Of a stretch of 64,000 nucleotides of DNA, positions 30,042-39,556 are shown piece after piece; the stretch's first letter is position 1; every line of letters begins with the position of its first letter. The stretch comes from Verrucomicrobiota bacterium (GTDB taxonomy: Bacteria > Verrucomicrobiota > Verrucomicrobiia > Limisphaerales > J093), in assembly GCA_027493615.1 (NCBI GenBank), contig JAOSKK010000003.1, positions 89,740 to 153,739 of the forward strand, given 5' to 3'. A model generated the notes under the pieces. It saw nothing but the letters and a program-made list of their open reading frames with translations, did no database searches and was not told the origin of the DNA. The position numbers and the translations under genes were made by a program.

Positions 30042-31333
30042 TTGAGTGCGTTTGTGGCAGTGCTGCGTCAGCGGCTCGAGGGGCTGCGACGTCAGGGGTT
30101 GTGGCGGGAGCTGCGCCGGCTCGATTCCGGCGCGGGCCCGCGGATCGAGTACGCCGGCCAACGCCTGCTGAACTTCTCCTCGAACGACTACCTCGGCCTG
30201 GCCGGACACCCGGCCCTGAAGGCCGCTGCCGCTGAGGCCGCCGCCCGGTTTGGGGCCGGCGCCAGCGCGTCGCGCCTGATCTGCGGTTCACTCGCCCCCA
30301 CCACGAACTCGAGACGGCCCTGGCCGCCTTCAAAGGCACCGAGGCCGCACTGACGTTCGCCTCCGGGTACGCCGCCGCGCTGGGAACCATTCCAGCGCTG
30401 GTGGGACCCGGTGATGTGGTGGTGCTCGACAAGCGCGTCCACGCCTGCCTGGTGGATGCCGCGCGGCTCAGCGGGGCCCAATTGCGCGTGTTTCCGCACA
30501 ACAACCTCGCCAGGCTCGAGGCCATTTGCCAGTGGGCGAAAGCCGGCGGGCCAAGGGCGAAGGGCGAAGTTGAAAGGGAGAAGTTCGAAACTCGAAGCGC
30601 GGCGGACGCCGGGCAGGTGTTGATCGTCACCGAGAGCGTGTTCTCCATGGACGGAGATCACGCGCCGCTGCGCGAGCTCGCCGCATTGAAGGACCGGTTC
30701 GGCGCGTGGCTGTTGGTGGATGAGGCCCACGCCACGGGGCTGCATGGACCGCATCGCCGCGGACTGGCCGAGGCGTTGGGTGTAGCGGACCGCCTTGAGG
30801 TGCAGATGGGGACACTGGGCAAGGCCCTGGGCGCTGCGGGCGGCTATGTGTGCGGTCCCCGCGAACTCATTTCCCTGCTGGTGAACCGCGCGCGGTCGTT
30901 CCTGTTCTCCACCGCTCCCGTGCCCGCGCAAGCCGCCGCGGCGCACGCCGCGGTTGGACTGGTGCGCGGACCGCTGGGGCAGGAGCGCGTGGCCACGTTG
31001 CGGGAGCGCGTCCGCCAGATGCACGAAGGCTTGGCCGCACAGGACTGGTGGGACGTGGCAGCCGACACCCCGGGACAAGACAACGCGCCGAACGCGGAGC
31101 GTCCGGCGGCGGACTCGGCCATCCTGCCGCTTGTGGTGGGCGGAGAATCCACAGCGGTTGCGCTCGCAGCGGCCCTGCGTGAGCGCGGCGTGTTTGTCCC
31201 GGCCATCCGTTACCCCACGGTGCCGCGCGGGGCAGCACGGCTGCGCGTCACGGTCTCGGCCGCCCATACCGAGGCGGACATCGCGAGCTTCCTGTTGGCG
31301 CTGGCGGCGTGTCGCAAAGCCGTTCCAGCCTGA
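30042..31333 (+). CDS. bioF: 8-amino-7-oxononanoate synthase BioF
   Basis: About 430 residues once a frame change near 30298 (C5 run) is bridged: [19 protein letters not shown] reads through. AONS motifs: [35 protein letters not shown], the pyridoxal aspartate/histidine block [13 protein letters not shown], and the PLP lysine in [12 protein letters not shown]. It makes KAPA (8-amino-7-oxononanoate) from pimeloyl-ACP/CoA and L-alanine in biotin synthesis. Related KBL enzymes lack the bioA neighbour; here bioA follows after 11 bases, which supports BioF. Odd feature: a basic in-frame insert ([15 protein letters not shown]) at 30551-30605 between [17 protein letters not shown] and [15 protein letters not shown], a place where the family has only a short loop. 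Start is TTG 30042 by position. Confidence 0.85.
30551..30605 (+). repeat. in-frame repeat insert inside bioF
   Basis: A purine-rich segment with the pieces caagggcgaagggcgaag and agttcgaaactcgaag, adding about 18 residues ([14 protein letters not shown]) to BioF. The same kind of segment, in the same reading frame, is in bioA at 31650-31710. Between them the modules gggcgaag and ttcgaaactcgaag are shared. TTCGAA is self-complementary, so the element is partly palindromic. Confidence 0.75.
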
Positions 31334-31344
31334 GCCCTCCCCCC

Positions 31345-32791
31345 ATGCATCGACTCGCCCAACTCGATCACCAGTACGTGTGGCATCCCTTCACGCAAAT
31401 GCGGGACTGGCTGCGACAGGAACCGATCGTGATCGTGGCTGGCCGGGGGGCGGTGCTGCAGGATGTCCACGGACGGGAGTATCTCGACGCCAACGCATCC
31501 ATCTGGACCAACCTCCACGGACACAACCACCCCCGCATCAACGCCGCCATCCGGGCCCAACTCCGCCGCCTGGCTCACTGCTCGGCCCTCGGCCTGGCGA
31601 ACGAACCGGCCTCGCTCCTCGCCGCCAAGCTCGTCGCCCTCGCCAATCCCGGGCGAAGCGCGAAGGGCAAAGGGCGAAGTCCGAAACTCGAAGTTCGAAG
31701 TTCGAAGTTGGAGAAGGTCTTTTTCTCGGACGACGGTTCCACCGCGGTCGAGGTGGCGCTGAAGCTCGCCTACGAATGCGCCCGGCGCACTGGCCTGGCA
31801 GCCAAACCGCGGTTCCTGTCACTCGCGGGTGCCTACCACGGCGACACCGTGGGCGCGGTCAGCCTCGGCCACATCGACCTGTTCCACCGGGCCTACCGCG
31901 GCCTGCTGTTCCCGTCGGACCAGGTCATGGCGCCGTACTGCTACCGCTGTCCCTACAACCGCGCACAGCCAGAGCGAAAAGACGCCCGCGAATATCGACG
32001 TTGCCATTGGGAATGCGTGGATCAGGTCGCCCGCCGGGTGGACCGGCAGCGGCGACGCGGCGCGCCGTACGCGGCGTTCGTGTTCGAGCCTTTGATCCAG
32101 GGGGCGGCGGGAATGATCCCGCAACCCGCCGGCTGGCTGGCGCGCGTGGCCGAACTCACGCGACGCGAGGGCACCTTGCTGGTGGCGGACGAGGTCATGA
32201 CCGCCTGGGGTCGAACGGGCGGCCCCTGCTTCGCTTCCCATCTCGAAGGTGTCCAACCCGACTTCCTCTGCGTCGCCAAGGGACTGACCGGTGGCTATCT
32301 GCCATTGGCGGCAACCCTCACCACTTCCGCGGTGTTCAGCGCGTTCCTGGGCGAGTACGCGGAGTTCAAAACGTTCTTTCACGGGCACAGCTACACGGCC
32401 AACCCGCTCGGCGCCGCCGCCGCCCTGGCGAACCTCGAGTGGCTCGAGGGCGAAAGCTCGCAGCAGGCGCGGTCACGGCTGGAGCCCCATCTGCGCGCGG
32501 AACTGAGAGGGGCTTTGGGCACTGCCCAACGTCGGCGATGTGCGGCAGGTGGGGTTGGTGGCGGGCATCGAGCTCGTCCGGGACTGGCGCACCCGCAGAC
32601 CCTTCACCCTCGAGGAACGCGCCGGCATTCGCGTCTGCGAGGCCATGACGCGTCGCGGCGTCCTGACCCGGCCCATCGGCAACGTGGTCGTGCTCATGCC
32701 GCCTTACTGCACGACCCGACGGCAGGTACGCCAGATGGTGACGGCCCTGCGGGAGGCGATCGAGGAGACGTTCCCGGGGCGGCTTACTTGA
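31345..32791 (+). CDS. bioA: adenosylmethionine-8-amino-7-oxononanoate aminotransferase BioA
   Basis: About 480 residues. Class III aminotransferase with BioA landmarks: HQYVWHPFTQM at the N-terminus, ASIWTNLHGHNHPRI, VFFSDDGSTAVEVALKLA, YHGDTVGAVSLG, LLVADEVMTAWGRTG, the PLP lysine in CVAKGLTGGYLPLA, and FFHGHSYTANPLG. A frame change near 32520 is bridged as GALGLPNVGDVRQVG. It converts KAPA to DAPA with S-adenosylmethionine as amino donor. The insert at 31650-31710 (SAKGKGRSPKLEVRSSK) precedes VFFSDDG and is absent from ordinary BioA. Its 3' end overlaps the convergent ASPIC/UnbV gene by 8 bases. No bioB or bioD is visible nearby. Confidence 0.9.
31650..31710 (+). repeat. in-frame repeat insert inside bioA
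   Basis: Pieces gggcgaagcgcgaagggcaa, agggcgaagtccgaaactcg and aagttcgaagttcgaagt, giving SAKGKGRSPKLEVRSSKLE in BioA. The tail is a near-perfect tandem of gaagttc units. Reading frame and residue pattern (AKG-K, then K-L-E-V-R-S) match the bioF insert (AKG-E, then K-F-E-T-R-S). Confidence 0.8.
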
Positions 32792-35700
32792 GACGCGTCA
32801 CCGTGCCATCGGGGCGGACGCTCACCTCACGGGCTTCCCCCGGCAGCAGGCCTTCGGTGACGTGGCCACCGGGCCACCGCACCCACACGTGGGTGGGCCG
32901 ACCGCGGCTGGCGAGCACCGGCACCGTGCTGTGCTGACTCCAATAGCCCGAGCCGGCTTGGATTTCGCGCGCCGGGCCATAGCCGTCCGTCATCTTGAGA
33001 CGAAGCGTGGCGCCGACGCCATGCGGATTGTCGGCACGGCCGCTCAAGCGGACGCGCAGACCGGGTTGGGCCTTCTGATTGCGGAGCAGGACGGTGGCAT
33101 TGGCGTTCTGGGTGATCACCACATCCGCGCGGCCATCGCCGTCGTAATCCGCCACGGCGCAGCCGCGCTGTTCGCCATAGACCTTGATCCCGCTCACCTG
33201 CCCCGGGATGGGGAGGAGTCGGCCGTTGCCTTCCCCACGCAAGAGCAGGCCGCGCCCCCCGTCGAGCCGCCAGGCGTCGGGATTGACCGCAAAGAAGTTC
33301 TGGCTGAGCACGACGTCCTCGTGGCCGTCGCCATCGAAGTCGGCGATCGCAAGACCGAACGCGGGGGCGAGCTGGGCTTCGAGAGGCAAGGGCGCCACCT
33401 CAAAGTGATCGCCACGATTCAGGAAGACCAGGCTGGCCCACTCGACGGCTTCGACCCGCTGCGCCCCGGCGAGGCTCTCGCCGTAAACCTCGGTCAGGCT
33501 GGCCCGGCCGTACGCCTCGAAGCTGGCGACGCGACCCTGGACGAAAGGAATCGCGGCCCGGATCGCCCGGAGCCCGCGGGTGGGGACCTCGAGACCGTTG
33601 GCGGGGTTCACCGTGCTCTCGATGACATCGACCGTGCCGTTGTCGTCCAGGTCGCCGTAGTGGATGCGGATCGGCAGGGCGCGCGACGGGCGATGACGGC
33701 TGTTCAAACCCCAGTTGGCCGCGACCATGTCGAGGCGCCCATCACCATCAAGGTCGCCCGTGGCGATGGCGGTCCACCAGCCCGTGAGGTCTCCCAGCCG
33801 CGTGGACACCTGGGACCCGGCAGGCTGGAAACCGACACCTTCACGCGACCGATCTCCGCCGGCCGGCCACACGACCCCCTCGGCCAGGGGCGCGCCGCAG
33901 AGATGGCGCAAGGCAGGGTCTGATGGAGAACGTTCGGGCGGCGCTGCGCGAAGCGGCGGGTTCCATTCCACATAGCGGCCATCCCGTCGACGGAAGCTCC
34001 GCAGGGGCCCCCATTCGCAGGCCACGAGCAGCTCGGGCATGCCATCGCCGTCCAGATCGCTGAAGGTCGCGCCGCTCACAAGTCCGAGTTCCTCGAAGCG
34101 CTGGTCGAGAACGAGCCGCGGGCCTTCCCGGCGCAGCAGCAACGAGGTCGCAGGGGCGGGATAGTGGCCGGGAATCACCCGCCCGCCGATGAAGAGGTCG
34201 AGATCTCCGTCGTTGTCGTAGTCCGCCACGGCCAGCGGCCCGGTGCTCGAGGTGGGGCCGAGGACACTTTCGCCACTCGCCCCCGAGCCCAGGTCGTAAA
34301 CCCGGATGGCGCCGCCGTTGGTCAACCCGTCCTCGTAGTTGCTTGAACCGACGAGCAGCGCCGCGCCAAAGCCCAGGGCAGTCGTCTGGTCGCGTGCCGC
34401 GCGCTTGAGCAAGGCGACGTTCGTGAGCGACGCGAAGTCGCCGTTGCCCAGGTTGCGGAAGACCTCGAGGCGCCCGCCCCGGCCGCCCGTGAGCACCAGA
34501 TCGTCCCAGCCGTCACCATCGAGGTCGGTCCAGGAGGCTCCCGGCCCGAGTTGACTCAGCTTGTGCGGAAGCAGCGGCTGGCGTTCGAAATCGTCGAAGG
34601 GCTCTTCGACGTGCCGATGGTTGAGCCGCGCGCTCTGGTCCACAAACCAGGTGGAAGATGGGGCGTCCGTCCGGGGAGTCGTTCGTTCGGCCCCTGCGGG
34701 TGGTGGCGCCGCCGCCGCTTCTTCGGCGAGCTCGTAAACGTGGTTGGGCAGGGCGTTGGTGATCACCGTGCGACGGCCGCTGCGCCACCGGACTTCGAGG
34801 GTCAGACGTGCCTCGGCAGACCCAGCGGCAAACGCCCGGATCGCTTCGCCCCCCGACAGGTAGCGCCCGCCCGCGATGATCTCCTGTTGCTGCTGCGGGA
34901 CGGGGCCGCCTCGCACGATGATGCGAGCACCGATGCCCTGGGTGTTGGGGGGCAGGCCACGCAGACGAACCGCGACGCGCGGCGCCGTGGTCTCGTTGCG
35001 GCACAGCTCGGCAACCCCGTTGAGGTTGTTGATGGCGACGTCGAGGTCGCCATCGTTGTCGAGGTCCGCCAGCGCAACGGCGTTGCCCACGTCCGGAAAA
35101 TCGAAGCCCCACGCCGCACTGACGTCTTCGAACGTGAGATCGCCACGGTTACGGAAGGCGACGTTCGGGATCGCGTAGCGGGGGAAGAGGGTGCGGAGGC
35201 GCTGGAGCTCATGGCTGGACATGGCCTTCTGCGTCTTCAGGACTTCGGCCTGGTCGATGATGTCGGTGTTCATCATCTGGAGCTCGTGGCCGGTGGTGAT
35301 CAGCAGGTCCTCGTAGCCGTCAAGGTCCACGTCCAGGAAGTTCGGGGACCAGGTCCATTCCGAGGCATGGACGTCGGCAAGCTGGGAGATCTCGGTAAAG
35401 GTGAGATCGCCGCGGTTGAGGAAGAGGGTGTTGTGCGAGTACTGCGGGCGGTTGTCGATGGCCCCCACCGGCAGGAACGTGGGCTGGATCTCGCCGTTCT
35501 CGAGCATGCGCCTGGCATGGTCGCGGCTGAGCATGTCGGAGACGAAGAAGTCGAGGTGACCGTCCCGGTTGATGTCGGCGAAATCCACGCCCATCGAGAA
35601 GATGCTGGTGTGCCGGAGCGCCAGCCGGGAGATGGCCCGGAAGACCCCGTCACCCCGGTTCATCCAGACGCGGTCGGGCGACTCAAAATCGTTGCAGACA

Positions 35701-36636
35701 TACAGGTCCGGCGCCCCGTCGCCATCGAGGTCTCGGAACGTGGCGGTCAAGCCCCAGTCGTACAGCGGACCTGGCAGGGGCTGACCGTCCTCGTCAAGGA
35801 AAGCGCCGCCCGCAAACGGCACCACGGTGAAGCGCCCCTGACCGTCGTTGCGGTAGAACGCGTCGGGCTCGCCGTTCTCGATGATGCGACCGTCGCGGCT
35901 GGCGATGAAGCGGCCGACGAGGTCGGCGTCGGTGGTGGGGCGATCGTTGACCGCCACGACGACGACTTCGCCCTGCTCCTCACGGAGGCGCATCCGCGTG
36001 TTGGGCATGTCCCGGATCGTGGTCGTGCGGTAGTTCGAGATATAGAGGTCCAGGTCGCCGTCCCGGTCCACATCGGCCAGGGCGGACGTCATGCCCGCCC
36101 GCAAGTAGTTCAGCGGCGAACCGGCCGAGCGGTCTGTGAAGCGCCCGCGGCCATCGTTGAAAAGGAGGAACGTCCCGTCCGCAACCGTGTTGATGACCAG
36201 ATCGAGATCGCCGTCCCCGTCCAGATCCGCAAAGGTCGCGCCGGTGCAGCTCCGGTTGGGAAGCGCCGTGCCCGAACCCGCAGTGACGTCTTCGAACCGC
36301 CAATGGCCCCGATTCCGGTACAGGGCATTCCGGTTGATCAAGGCCACAGAAGAACAGGTCGCAGTAACCGTCGTTGTCGAAGTCGCCCGCCGCCACACCG
36401 GCACCATTGAGATAGATCTGGTTGGTCACGTAGCGCGACTGGGCGAGCGCGTTCGTGAAGGTGACCCCGGTGGCCGCGGGCGAAAGCGGCGTGAAACCCA
36501 CCGGCCGTCCCCCGGTTGGGGGCGTGAGCAGAGCCGAGCGAAACCCATCCCCTTCGCGCCAGTCCAGCGCGTCCGCGACCGCGGGCAGGGCGAGCGCGGC
36601 TCCAACGATCAGCCTGGCAACGAAACGGAGAGGCAT
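32784..36636 (-). CDS. secreted FG-GAP repeat protein with ASPIC/UnbV domains
   Basis: About 1,280 residues once one frame change near 36345 is bridged (GYCDLFFCGL joins INRNALYRNRG). Signal peptide MPLRFVARLIVGAALALPAVA. The body is a string of FG-GAP/VCBS calcium-binding repeats of the type DLDGDGDLDL and DFDGDGHEDVVLS, forming a beta-propeller. Two ASPIC/UnbV domains can be seen: one mid-protein (VRLRGLPPNTQGIGARI to VRWRSGRRTVI) and one at the C-terminus (GLRVRLSGRADNPHGVGATL to VRWPGGHVTE). Such proteins are common in Verrucomicrobiota, Planctomycetota and Acidobacteriota and are exported; their substrates are not known. Convergent with bioA, overlapping by 8 bases. Confidence 0.85.
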
Positions 36637-36773
36637 GCCGGGGTGACAAGCAGCATTTGCGGCGGTTTTGTCAACTGCGTTCGAGGCTGCGCTCAACCGC
36701 TCGACCGCCTTCCCTCCAGCACGGCAGGGGTTTCGGCTTCCCCCGCCGGCTGCGGCGCGCTTAAGTGACACCC

Positions 36774-37350
36774 ATGCGCATCACGGGCGGCGAGATGGGG
36801 CGACGAGTCTTGAAGGTGCCCAAAGGCTGGGCCGTACGCCCTACGCCCGATGTGGTCAAGCAGGCCGTGTTCAATCGCCTCGGAGATCAGGTGGTGGGGG
36901 CGCGGGTGCTTGAGCTGTTCGCCGGTTCGGGCGCGCTGGGCTTCGAGTGCCTCAGCCGGGGCGCCGCCTCCGTCGTGAGCGTCGAACGGTCCGCACGGCA
37001 TGCGGCGATGATCCGGCAGAACCTGCTGGCGGCGGGCTTGCCGGTCGAACGGTTCGAACTCCGCACCCAGGACGCCTTCGCCGCTGTCCGCCAGTTGGCC
37101 GCCGCGGGAGCGGCCTTCGACCTGATCCTGGCCGATCCGCCTTTTTGGTGCCAAGAACGTCGGTCGCCGCTCGGAGTCGTGCTCCCAGCAGCTCCTGGAC
37201 CTCGCCGAACTCCCGCGACTGCTGGCCCCGAACGGCTGGTTCGTGCTCGGCCACACCCATCGCGACCTCTTGACGGTCGCCCCCCCCTGGTCCGAGGTGA
37301 AATCGCTGCGCCACGGCGACTCGGTGATGACGTTTCTGCAGCCGGTGTAA
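36774..37350 (+). CDS. rsmD: 16S rRNA (guanine966-N2)-methyltransferase RsmD
   Basis: About 192 residues. Opens MRITGGEMGRRVLKVPKG with RPTPDVVKQAVFNRL, the RsmD N-terminal pattern. SAM site VLELFAGSGALGFECLSRGA and catalytic DPPF in LILADPPF are clear. The T6 run at 37143 causes a frame change: removing one T gives DPPFGAKNVGRRSE and continues LLDLAELPRLLAPNGW to a stop at 37348-37350. It methylates G966 of 16S rRNA in the 30S subunit. It precedes the small zinc protein gene by 44 bases in the same direction. Confidence 0.88.
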
Positions 37351-37394
37351 CCTTGCCGCCCCTGGCGGCTCACTCCCCGCAACTGTTGAAGCGC

Positions 37395-37649
37395 ATGCAC
37401 TGCGACGAATTACTCGCCGCCCTGAACGAGTACGTGGACGGCACTGTGGACCCCGCGATCTGCGAAGAACTGCGACGGCACTTGGCGGCATGCGATCCCT
37501 GCCAGGTGGTGGTGGACAACCTCCGCCAGACCATCACCCTCTACCGGCAGGGCCAACCCGTCGAACTGCCCCCGGCCTGCCGGGAACGCCTGCATGCCGC
37601 CCTGCGCGAACGCTGGCGCCAACTTCACCCCGTCCCCCCCACGGCATGA
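37395..37649 (+). CDS. small zinc-binding anti-sigma-like (ZAS/zf-HC2) protein
   Basis: 84 residues. The H-X3-C-X2-C motif of zinc-binding anti-sigma domains is seen at His29, Cys33, Cys36 (RRHLAACDPCQ), with earlier cysteines at 3 and 23 and the helix CDELLAALNEYVDG typical of zf-HC2. No membrane helix follows, so it is a stand-alone cytoplasmic version. No sigma factor is adjacent; a partner elsewhere is needed if it acts as an anti-sigma. Its stop overlaps the start of the CoA-disulfide reductase gene (ATGA), suggesting a redox-linked operon, with zinc release as a possible thiol switch (inference). Confidence 0.7.
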   Translation: MHCDELLAALNEYVDGTVDPAICEELRRHLAACDPCQVVVDNLRQTITLYRQGQPVELPPACRERLHAALRERWRQLHPVPPTA

Positions 37650-39335
37650 GCGGCCTGCGCCTGCTGATCGTCGGAGGCGTGGCCGGCGGAGCCAGCGCCG
37701 CCGCCCGCGCCCGCCGCCTCTCCGAGGACGGCGAAATCATCGTCTTCGAACGCGGCCCACACGTCTCCTTCGCGAACTGCGGCCTGCCCTACTATGTCGG
37801 CGGCGAAATCGCCGCGGCGGATGACCTGTTGCTCCAAACCCCCGCCGCCCTGCGCGCCCGCTTCGCACTCGACGTGCGCGTCCAGACCGAAGTGCTCGCC
37901 CTCGACCGCGCCCGCCACACCGTGCGCGCCCGCGACCTGACCACCGGCCGGGAATACGAGGAGCCTTACGACGCCTTGATCCTCGCCCCGGCGCTGCCCC
38001 CTCCGGCCACCCATCCCCGGCATCGACCGTCCCGGACATTTCGCCGTCCGCAACGTGCCCGATGCCGAAGCCATCAAGACCTGGATCCGGCAACGCGCCG
38101 CCCGCCGGGCCGTCGTGGTCGGCGGCGGATACGTCGGCCTCGAGATGGCTGAGCAACTGGTGCATGCCGGACTCGAAGTCGCCTTGGTCGAAGCCCTCCC
38201 CCAGGTCATGGCCCCGCTCGACTCCGAGATGGCCGCCTGGCTGCACGCGGAACTCCGCGACCATCAGGTCGCTCTCCACCTCGCGGATCCGGTCGCCGGC
38301 TTCGAAGCCCCCACCGCTGGTGAATCCGCCGCCGCCTCCGTGGTGCGCCTGCAAAGCGGAACACGCCTCCCCGCAGACCTGGTCGTGCTCGGCACGGGCG
38401 TCCGGCCCGAGGTCAAACTGGCGCGCGAAGCCGGGCTCGAACTCGGCGCCTGCGGCGGCCTCCGCGTGGATGCTCACATGCGGACCAGGGACCCGCGAAT
38501 CTGGGCGGTGGGCGATGCCGTCGAGGTCCGGCACGCCGTGCTGGGCGACTGGCAGTTGCTGCCCCTGGCTGGCCCCGCCAACCGCCAGGGACGCATCGCC
38601 GCCGACAACGTGTTCGGTCGCGCCTCGCGTTTCGAAGGCACCTACGGCACCGCCATTCTCCGCCTGTTTTCGCTGACCGCCGCCTGTGCCGGTGCCAATG
38701 CCAAGAGTCTGAAACGTGCCGCCCGGCCCTTCGAGGTGCTTCACCTCCACCCCGGCTCCCACGCCGGCTATTACCCCGGGGCCTCACCCCTCGCGATCAA
38801 GATCCTGTTCGCCCCCGACACCGGCCGACTGCTCGGCGCCCAAGTCGTGGGACGCGATGGCGTGGACAAGCGCATCGATGTGTTCGCCACCGCGCTCAAG
38901 GCCAACCTGGGCGTGGCGGATTTGGCCGAACTCGAACTTGCCTACGCCCCGCCTTTCGGTTCGGCCAAAGACCCCGTCAACCTCGCCGGCATGGCCGCGC
39001 AGAACGTCCTCCGCGGCGACGTCCGACTGGCCCACTGGCAGGAGTTGACCGCCCCGGACACCACCGCGCCCTTCGTGTTGGATGTGCGTAACCCCGGCGA
39101 GCGCGCCGCGGGAAGCATCCCGGGCTCCGTCCACATCCCGCTGCCCGAACTCCGCTCGCGCCTGGGTGAACTTCCGCGCGACCGTGAGATTATCGTGGCC
39201 TGCCAGAGCGGTCAGCGCTCCTACTTCGCCGCCCGGATGCTCGCGCAACGCGGGTTCAACGCGCGAAATCTGACCGGCGGCTATCGCACGTGGAAGACCG
39301 CCACTGCCGGAGGGCCGCCAAGGCAACCCACCTGA
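37646..39335 (+). CDS. CoA-disulfide reductase / NADH oxidase-like with C-terminal rhodanese
   Basis: About 560 residues, bridging a frame change near 38010 (corrected IPGIDRPGHFAVRNVPDA). FAD site LLIVGGVAGGASAAARAR, redox cysteine Cys45 in SFANCGLPYYVGG (the single-Cys CoADR pattern), NAD site VVVGGGYVGLEMAEQL, second FAD aspartate in WAVGDAVE, a dimerisation domain, then a rhodanese domain with VLDVRNPGERAAGSIPGS and active-site Cys in VACQSGQRS. This is the CoADR-Rhd architecture, which reduces CoA disulfide, persulfides or polysulfide. It overlaps the small zinc protein gene upstream and is likely co-translated with it. Convergent with the sugar dehydrogenase gene. Confidence 0.88.
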
Positions 39336-39427
39336 GCGTCAGGCTGCCGGGCGGCGGACCCTGCCCGCCATCGTGCCTGCACACCAGGTCACGACTTGGA
39401 AGACACCTGGGATTCCGGACTGGCCGC

Positions 39428-39487
39428 GAGAAGGCACAAGAATCGCAAGAAGTCAGGCCTTTTGCAGTTTCTTGTGCCTTCTTGCGG
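39428..39487. repeat. inverted repeat between convergent genes (family E)
   Basis: Left arm gagaaggcacaagaatcgca and right arm tttcttgtgccttcttgcgg pair over about 18 of 20 bases with a 20-base loop. It sits in the 220 bases between the reductase and the convergent sugar dehydrogenase genes, so it could act as a two-way terminator, but a related arm (gagaaggcacaaga) at 20287 suggests a dispersed repeat. Confidence 0.7.
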
Positions 39488-39556
39488 CTATGGGGCTATT
39501 CGGGTCCATCCACCGGACTCCTCTGTCACACCCTCGACGAACCCCAGATTCAGGTT

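Noticed and set aside
30042..32791. Complete biotin operon
   Set aside because: Only bioF and bioA are present; bioB, bioC and bioD are not seen in the window.
34551..36410. 619-codon plus-strand frame opposite the ASPIC/UnbV gene
   Set aside because: Mirror of the aspartate/glycine-rich FG-GAP coding strand; no recognisable domain.
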